Positions 57,512 through 64,000 of a stretch of DNA of 64,000 nt are shown one piece after another; the first letter of the stretch is position 1, and each line of letters starts with the position of its first letter. The DNA is from Rhynchopus euleeides (lineage: Eukaryota > Euglenozoa > Diplonemea > Diplonemida > Diplonemidae): assembly GCA_963210315.1 (NCBI GenBank), contig OY723252.1:2143346-2207345 (forward strand), read 5' to 3'. A model generated the notes under the pieces. The model worked only from the letters and a program-made list of their open reading frames with translations. It made no database searches and was not told the origin of the DNA. The position numbers and the translations under genes are program-made.

Positions 57512-57771
57512 CCTTTTTTTGTGTCAAACGCACCGTGCTCACGGAAGGCGTTCATACCTAAATACGTTGCAGTGGGAGGACTGTTTTGTTCACCTACACT
57601 CCACGCCCCAACGTGCAGGTGCAACCAGCAGGTTGCACAAACAAAAATGGCCGGTTGCAACACCGACAATGTGGTTTTGGACGACATCCCCCTGCAGCTC
57701 TACCCTGCAGTGAAGGAACCGCACAAGCCGTTACACAAACAAAACAAAAGAAACCTGGCAATCCTTTTTTG
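57512..57771 (+). mobile_element. family E repeat, copy 2, with a 98-bp insertion
   Basis: Matches 30670-30828 except that 98 bp (57647-57744) are inserted after CACAAACAAAA; the same 11 bases are repeated at the end of the insertion (57636-57646 and 57734-57744). Confidence 0.75.
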
Positions 57772-58715
57772 AACTGGGGCGCTCTTTGTTTCAAACAAAA
57801 CAAGCAGATTTTCTTACCCACCCCCACCCCCACCCCATGAGCTTTTCAGTTGAGACGCCTTGTTGTCTTTGATGCACACCCCGCAACGGGTGGTGTGCGC
57901 TCCCCATCTCCCCTCCCCACCCATTGCATTCTTCTTTCATAATTCTTTCGCTCTTCCTTTACACATGCTTTTTCACACCCCTGTGTGACTTTTTGTGGGA
58001 ACCCTTCCCGCTTATTGCATTTGGCTTTGTCCACAAACTCCCTCCTTCCCCTTCCCCAGAATGGGCCTTTGAGCTTTTGGTGTCACTTCTAGTGCAGCGG
58101 CCTCTCGTGGGCTCCTGTACGACGCAGGTCCGCTAATCCAACATTGCCAACGATTCCTAAGGATCTCCAGTGGGCAGTGGCTCGCCTTCTTGGTGTCTCA
58201 GCTGCAATATGCCCGAAAACCCGTCGAAGAAGTGCAGGGGCCATTGAGCCCCTGTGCTGCATGACTAGAGATCTCGCTCAGTTTCCCTTGAGCTTCCTTT
58301 CTTCTTCCATTTGAAAGTAGAAATTCACTGCGCTGTTTTGTGGTATGACCAAAAAGGACAAGGCGGCAACTGGGGGCGGTTCAGAAGTATGATTGCAGAA
58401 GAGGCGCGATCGTCCCCACCCCCGCCCCACCTCACACGAAGGTGTCAGCCTCACCTCTCAGTGTTGCCTCGCTGATGCGAGTGACCTGCATGCGATGCGC
58501 CTCAGCACATTCGCTGAACATGGGTAGCCTCACCGTGCGATTGCATGTGATGTGTCATCGCATGGAAGATCCACCACGCCGCCCAACACCCACTCACACA
58601 CACACACACACATCGCACAGGCTGGGGTGGTCGGGGCCAGGAGGGACCAGAAAGGGCTCCAGCCCCCCCCCCTCCTCCTTGCCTCCTCTGTGCCACCTCC
58701 TCCTGCACCTGCACG

Positions 58716-59153
58716 ATGCTTCGGGCCGTGAGGTTGGGTGTGTGCCGGCATGGCCGTGGCTGTGCGAGCGAGGCTGCAGGCTCGACCTCAGTCGGGGCCG
58801 GGCCGGCAGTGCTGACCGGGCAAGTCGTGGGCTTCAGCGCCGCGCACAACAACCCCTTTGTGAAGCTCGACCCCCCGCACGGGTCGCGTGTGGAGGCTGT
58901 TGCCGATTCCGCGGCACAGAAGGCTTCCCTCAGCTTCCGCCAGCAGGTCGAGGTGTCTCAACAGCCCGACGGCACCTGGGCCCTGCTGCCCTCCGCCACC
59001 CCTCTGCGTCCCCAGCGAGCCACGACGCTGCAGCCGATGACCGACAAAGAGGCACGCACCCGCTACAAGCAGGTCACACGCGGAGCAAACGCTGTCGGCA
59101 TGTATGCGTACGTCTCACGGCGGGTTCGCGAGGGCAGCAGAAGGGATGTATAA
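58716..59153 (+). CDS. small 145-residue protein, possibly mitochondrial
   Basis: The first 20 residues (MLRAVRLGVCRHGRGCASEA) are rich in Arg and small residues with no acid until E19, as in mitochondrial presequences. The middle (VLTGQVVGFSAAHNNPFVKL...) looks like a small beta-rich fold, and the C-terminus is a basic helix-like stretch (MTDKEARTRYKQ, YVSRRVREGSRR). No family is recognised. A C-rich tract lies upstream, though the nearest AG acceptor is not obvious. The frame, presequence-like start and composition favour a real gene, but the evidence is moderate. Confidence 0.5.
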   Translation: MLRAVRLGVCRHGRGCASEAAGSTSVGAGPAVLTGQVVGFSAAHNNPFVKLDPPHGSRVEAVADSAAQKASLSFRQQVEVSQQPDGTWALLPSATPLRPQRATTLQPMTDKEARTRYKQVTRGANAVGMYAYVSRRVREGSRRDV

Positions 59154-60291
59154 GGCGTGCCGACTGCTCAGACCTTCTGGGGTTGTCGATTTGCGTCGGC
59201 TGGCTGCAGTCAGGGCGGGGTGTGGGGGCGGCGGTCTCGAATCAGTGTGTTGGATTTGCTCTGATAGGACCGCCTCGTTTAGCCTGACTGACGGAGAAGG
59301 TTGTTTGTGTGTGTGACACCTTGTTGTTGTTGTTGGAGGAGGTCGGGTTTGTGGGGTGCTGGCGGGTTTGTGTGCAGAGCGTCTCAAGAGCAGGTGCTCG
59401 ACGAGCGCTGCACTGCTCCAGAAAAGGTTCACATGCTTGTGTGGCTGGGATAAATTTCCCTGTGCGACGGAAAGAACAGGTAGCGGTACTGTTAGAGTCA
59501 TGATGCGAGTTATTGACCAGCACAGCCGAACATCCAAGCAAGAAACCATGCTGGTACAGCATGCCCACCCCCACCACCGTTCGACGGAAGGTTCACCCTT
59601 CAACCCGCACACACTGCCTGTATAATTGGGGGTTTCGTGGAAGAACATCTCGAGCTTTTGCCCAAACAAGCTTGCTTGTCACAGCGAAAGAGTCAGTGGG
59701 AGCGCACCCGCGCGCAGTGTGTTTTGAGAGAGCAACACAACGCCACTTATTCACAGCAACGCCATTCACAGGGGCCACGACGCACTGCCTCTCGCACAAA
59801 CAAAACCCGGACTCTTTTTTGCACTAAAACGACTCGTGGCAGCGAGACTTCGCTCAGAAGTGCAGAAAAGTGAGAAAACATTTGCAGCCCAGTTTAGTGA
59901 GGCGGCACACTGACACAAGAAACACTGAAACACACACAGTGACACAGCGCGAAGGCCCCCCCAGTCTTAATCACGGGGCTAGCGTGGTCAGGACTCTAGA
60001 CTGAGTGCGCTACGCAAACTCTGGTTTCAAACCACACATACACAGTGACACAGCGCAAAGGCTCCCCAGTCCGTCACAAACAAATCACGCAACTACCAAG
60101 TATTTTTTGAACATACCACCACCACCACCACCCCAGGCGGCGAGGGAGAGGGGGGAGAGCGGGAGGGAGGGAGGGAGGAGGGAACCACCGCGGAGGGAGC
60201 CTCGAGGGGTCGGAGGGGGGTGGGGGTGGGGGGTGGGGGGGCACACGCCCTCACCCCCCTCCCTCCCTCCCCTCTTCCTCGTCGCGGAGCG
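59154..60291. other. intergenic region with family D/G repeats and tRNA-like sequence
   Basis: Holds a family D copy (about 59660-59745), family G (about 59845-59967), and between two copies of ACACAGTGACACAGCGC (59940 and 60040) a stretch with weak tRNA-like features. (ACC)n at 60113-60132 and G-rich DNA lead into the next gene. Confidence 0.5.
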
Positions 60292-63200
60292 ATGTCCGCC
60301 TGGTCCCCAGCCCCGGATGAACCGAGCCGACCGGTTGACGAGCCCAGCGCCTCCCCTGCGCCTCTGGAGGGAGGGGCGGTGTTGGTGGTGCGCGGCCACC
60401 CCGTCGCATTCGATGGCGCCAGGAAGCTGCGCCTCAGAGGCGGGAGCCTCAAGACCGGGCCCCGGCGGAAAAACTCAGACGCGTCGCCACCCGCCGGCGG
60501 CGCGCTGCCGGCACACCCCTCCCACCCCTCCGGCACCTCCTCCACGCCGCTCCAGGCATTCCACAGCGACCCGCTCGCAGCCAACCTTTCAGCTGGGCAG
60601 CTGGACTCCATACGGCACTACCGAGTCCGGGCTGTCACACACCTCCGTCACTATGCCCCAGCCAAGGTGGACACGGTGGACTACCTCCTGTCGAAGCATA
60701 GAGACAGCCTCGAGGCAATGATGGCCCACCTCGTTGAGCAGTACGGCCCGGAGGTGGAGCGTGGGGAGTCCCCGTTTCTCCCCAGGTTCCAGCGCTTCTA
60801 TCAGCAGTACGACCTGCCGTCCGAGCGGCTTGCAGATCAGCTGGAGGACTACGCCGGGAAGGAGGAGGAGCTGATAGCGCAGCTTGTCGAGCAGCACGGG
60901 GCAGAGCCGCGTGACCCGGAGGAGCAGGCACCGGGCACTGAGGATCCGGCAGTGCGGGAGAGGGTCGAGCGTTTCTACAGGAAGTGGAACCCCGGGAAGC
61001 TGCCGATTGTGGACGAGCTCATGTCGAGGGTGCGGTGCGCGCAGGACGTGGAGGACCTGATGGAGAAGCTGGTGGGCACATACGGCCCTGAGCCAGGCGA
61101 GGGCGAGGCGATACCCGAGAGAGAGAGGTCGAAGAGCTTGCGCCCAGCGGCGGGTGGGGGTGGTGGTGGTGGCATGGCGCCTGCCGCTGTGGCGGCGGTG
61201 CATCATCTCTCTGCGAGGACGCGTGCGTCGCTCCCCGCACCTCACACCATCAGCGTGATGCCGACGCGTCCGAGTGATGTGCGGCAGAGGCTGTTGCGGT
61301 TCTACACGCACTGCAACCCGGACAACATCGAGCGGGTTGACAAGGTGTTGGTTAACTACCGCGGGATGGAGGAGGAGCTTTTCAAAAGGCTCGTCAGCAA
61401 GTATGGGCCTGAGCCGTCGGAGGAGTCTGAGATGTCTGTGGATGACGCGGCGCGTGGGGATTACACCGCGGTGCTGGATTCGTCGTCCCCCAAGACGCTG
61501 CAGCGCCTGAACTCCATCTCTTCCTCGCCCGGGCGGAAGTCCCCCGCGACCCCGCCCCGCCCCAAGAAGGTGTTCATGCGGGTCACCGATGACCTCGCCA
61601 AGCTGAAGGCACTCACAGAGGCGAACCCGAAGATGCAGGATGCGGAGTTCGAGAAGTGGGCCGGGCGGACGGGCACCTTCGTGAAGGAGAGCAAGCCGGA
61701 CAACGCGGTGGCGCTGGCGTTTGCAGGGGGCGGTGGGGCGTGGGTGCCCAAGGAGGCTGTAGCCATCGTGAGCTCCCTCGACTGCCCGCAGCAGGTGTGT
61801 ACCCTCCCTCCCTCAAGACCCACCCCACCATTTAAGCAACACGTTGTTCGTAGTCATTTGCTGCAGCCCAACACGTCGGCTGTCGAGGTGCATTCCGACT
61901 AGTCGGCCCACTCCTCGGGTTTGGCGACTTAGCAACGAGTCGACTTTCGACTCGTTGCGTACTAGTCGAAACCAGTCCGAACGTTATGCTCTACAGAATT
62001 CAGTTGCCGGGGTATCCCGACCACTGCGTCGTGCAGCGAGGCCCCTCCCCCTCACCCCCCCCTTGCACCACCCCTGCCCACCCACACAGGCCATCTCCAG
62101 CCGCCAGAGCAGTGCAGCGAACCCTCCCCTCTCCCCCGAGCAGCCTGGCGGCAGCCTCGCCAACAGCTCCTTCGGGGGTGTCCTGTTCGCACAGAGCGAC
62201 TGCGCGTCGTCCCCCTCCCCGTCCTTCGGCAGCCCGTCCGCCCAGCTGGACGCGAAGCATGTGTCGGAGGACGGGCACGACAGCGAGGACGAGGAGGACG
62301 AGGAAGAGGATGAGGACGCGACGGAGGAGACGCCCACAGAGGCGCAGGGGGAGGGGAAGCGGAAGGGCGATGAGGCCCCGGTGGAGTTCCCCGAGGAACT
62401 GATCGTCAACTCGAAGGGGTATGCCAGCGAGTGCTCCGGGACGTATCTCAAAGTTGCGGGGGACGAGGCAAACGGCTACCCGGTGTGGGAGCGGCAGCGG
62501 GCTGACGACACCGACCTGGAGGCGTGGCTCTTCTCCACGCCGACTGGGGAATGGAAGGTGACGGATGAGCGTGCGGACTTCGAGAGTGGTGACGGGTACT
62601 TCAACACCGACACGCACGAAGGGGTCCCCCCGCACAAGGTGCGGCCCTGGCTGGGTGAGGACGACGCCCCGGACCCCAACATCTCCGTCGTGACGAAGAA
62701 CGAGCAGGAGGGCGACCGTGTCGTGGGGGGGCATCTCGTGTTGGGGCGTGTGGCTGCGGAGCTGACGGAGGCCCAGATCCTGTACGCGTCCCTGCAGAGG
62801 CGGAAGAAGTTCAAGGTGAAGAAGGAGGTGCCCGCAGCAAGCAAGTGCGCCGCGTGTAAGAAGTATGGGCCGGGAGGGGTGGTGCCTTGGGGGAGGGGGT
62901 TTTATTGGTGCGGATGTTCAGTAAAAACAAAGGGCACAGCGAAAATCATGAGACAGACACGGCTGCCTTTTCTGTTTTGTGGTGTGCGCTAAAAAAAAGC
63001 AAAACCGGAACTGTTCCCCCACAGTTGCTGGGCAGGGTGTCACCATTATAGTGCTGGCCGCACCGTCTTATGATTCCTCCGCTGTACAACATGCACCGCT
63101 CATATCCTTAACACACCGGCACACCTCTACACAGGTTTGAGGCTGTCTGCTCGCAGTGCTACACCAACCACCGGAAGGTGCAGAAGCAGCGGCGGGAATA

Positions 63201-64000
63201 CCTTCGCGATCAGTACCCCTCGATGGACCTTCGCCGCCAGGTCGGTGTCTTCTTCTCCGCCGTCGCCGCAGGTGAGGACGAGGACGTCAAGGTGATGCTG
63301 GAGCAGGGGGCGGACGTCAACTGGATGGCCTTCTTCAAGAAGAAGGCCAACGAGATGAACTCCCTCCCTGAGGGGGGGTGCCACATCTCGCCGCTCCACG
63401 TCGCCTGCGCCTACCACCGCCCGGAGGTCGCCATGACGCTCATCAGCAGCGGGGCGCGGTACCGGCGCGACCCCAACGCGATGATTCCCCTCGACTACAT
63501 CACGGATGACAACTGCGCGCACGACGTCATGATGTACCTCGATGAGCTCAACACGGAATACGCCACAGCGGTGCACGTGCAGGAGGCGTGGGATATCTAC
63601 AACGACGAGGAGTTTGAAGAGGCGCGCGATGCCTTCTTCGAGCTGCTTATGCAGTACCCCGACAGGGATACGTGCCACCTGGGCCTGATCTACTCCCATC
63701 TGGGCCTGGGGGACATCGAAGCATGTCTCGAGGCGAGCCGCAACTCCCTGAAGGCACCTGACGTGCAGTGGATTGAGTGCCCGAAGGTCGCGGTGCAGCG
63801 GGCGATGGAGCGGGCCATCGAGATCCACCACGAGCGGGCCCACGCGGAGGAGACGGACGGATGCATCAAGCGGTGCGGCTGTGTGGTCTACCCCCCGGGC
63901 TGGACGGTGCCCCTGCGTGCGCTCCGCCGGGCGAGCTTCCCCATCATCCGCGAGATGTTCAGCTGGCTGCCAGCCACCTCCGCCTGGAACACATGGCTGG
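60292..64000 (+). CDS. multi-domain protein: FY..(Y/W)NP..YGPEP repeats, zinc finger, ankyrin and TPR (3' partial)
   Basis: Exons 60292-61794, 62090-62862 and 63135 to beyond the window; junction phases 0 and 2 agree. The first exon has four helical repeats (from about residues 106, 163, 220 and 329) with the pattern RFY...NP...V...L..Y.G.EEEL...LV..YGPEP, of a kind seen in many kinetoplastid proteins. An acidic Ser-rich linker and a folded segment follow. A zinc finger C-x2-C-x6-C-x2-C (C754, C757, C764, C767) is rebuilt exactly across the second intron, which fixes the GTATGG donor. The third exon has ankyrin-type units (VKVMLEQGADVN, ISPLHVACAYHRPEVAMTLI) and then TPR-like helices (WDIYNDEEFEEARDAFFELL). 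All are protein-interaction modules, so a scaffold is inferred. The C-terminus is outside the window. Confidence 0.85.
61895..61972. other. palindromes inside the first intron of the ankyrin gene
   Basis: CCGACTAGTCGG (61895-61906) is a perfect palindrome, and GCAACGAGTCGA-CTT-TCGACTCGTTGC (61932-61958) forms a 12-bp hairpin with a 3-base loop. ACTAGTCG recurs just after. This is a compact inverted-repeat insert in a 295-bp intron. Confidence 0.7.
62863..63134 (+). other. intron carrying a family A 3' end
   Basis: Blocks TGTGCGCTAAAAAAAAGCA, ACCGGAACTGTTC and CCCACAGTTGCTGGGCAGGG at about 62980-63040 match the 3' module of family A. The intron starts GTATGG and ends CTACACAG. Confidence 0.7.

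Larger units (their letters stand above)
56614..58715. other. intergenic region with duplications and repeats
   Basis: No gene supported. It holds a 33-bp tandem duplication (56799-56864), a small MITE (57266-57392) and a family E copy with an insertion (57512-57771). Confidence 0.45.

Overview
The window is nuclear DNA from a microbial eukaryote. It is GC-rich, has spliceosomal introns of 47 to 332 bp, long low-complexity proteins, and many short palindromic mobile elements between the genes. I find fourteen protein genes, and all of them are on the + strand. Most have a pyrimidine-rich tract and an AG a short way upstream of the start codon, which looks like a splice acceptor with no visible upstream coding exon. 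One-strand gene order, possible trans-splice acceptors, and a protein with FY..(Y/W)NP...YGPEP repeats of a kind I recall from kinetoplastids point to Euglenozoa, perhaps a diplonemid with a large repeat-rich genome. That placement is inference and not proven by any marker in the window.

Layout. 149-580: end of an oligosaccharyltransferase OSTC-like membrane subunit. 2206-6093: 1295-residue coiled-coil protein with a C-terminal PDZ domain. 6291-10917: TA-flanked MITE, a 2.3 kb element with 0.4 kb inverted repeats, and dispersed repeats. 10918-18640: giant surface-type protein with a signal peptide, exactly 50 pacifastin-like Cys repeats of 132 bp, a CC-rich region and one membrane span; one +1 frameshift interrupts it. 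19129-25207: dense mobile-element region with two nested insertions and a 2 kb foldback element. 25322-26476: Gln/Met-rich nuclear-type protein. 28851-30196: three-exon zinc-ribbon/coiled-coil protein. 33365-36510: Ala/Gly/Ser-rich protein. 37702-39835: AGC kinase with C1-like, SAM and PDZ modules. 44903-46033: THI4 thiazole synthase. 49428-50186: zinc-finger, Arg/Pro/Ser-rich protein. 50694-51488: four-span membrane protein. 52450-53511: Faf1/C1orf131-like ribosome-biogenesis protein. 55408-56613: WD40 protein. 58716-59153: small, possibly mitochondrial protein. 60292-64000 (runs off the end): repeat, zinc-finger, ankyrin and TPR protein.

The genes do not form one pathway; functions range from thiamine synthesis and N-glycosylation to signalling, ribosome assembly and cell-surface structure. 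If the euglenozoan reading is right, they share a polycistronic transcription unit and not a function. Introns mostly start with GTATG (7 of 9) and end in (C/A)CAG-type acceptors.

The most interesting items are the 50-unit pacifastin-like protein with higher-order repeat structure, the group of unrelated palindromic elements that all appear to use a TA target, the nested insertions with recognisable empty sites, and the multi-domain kinase.
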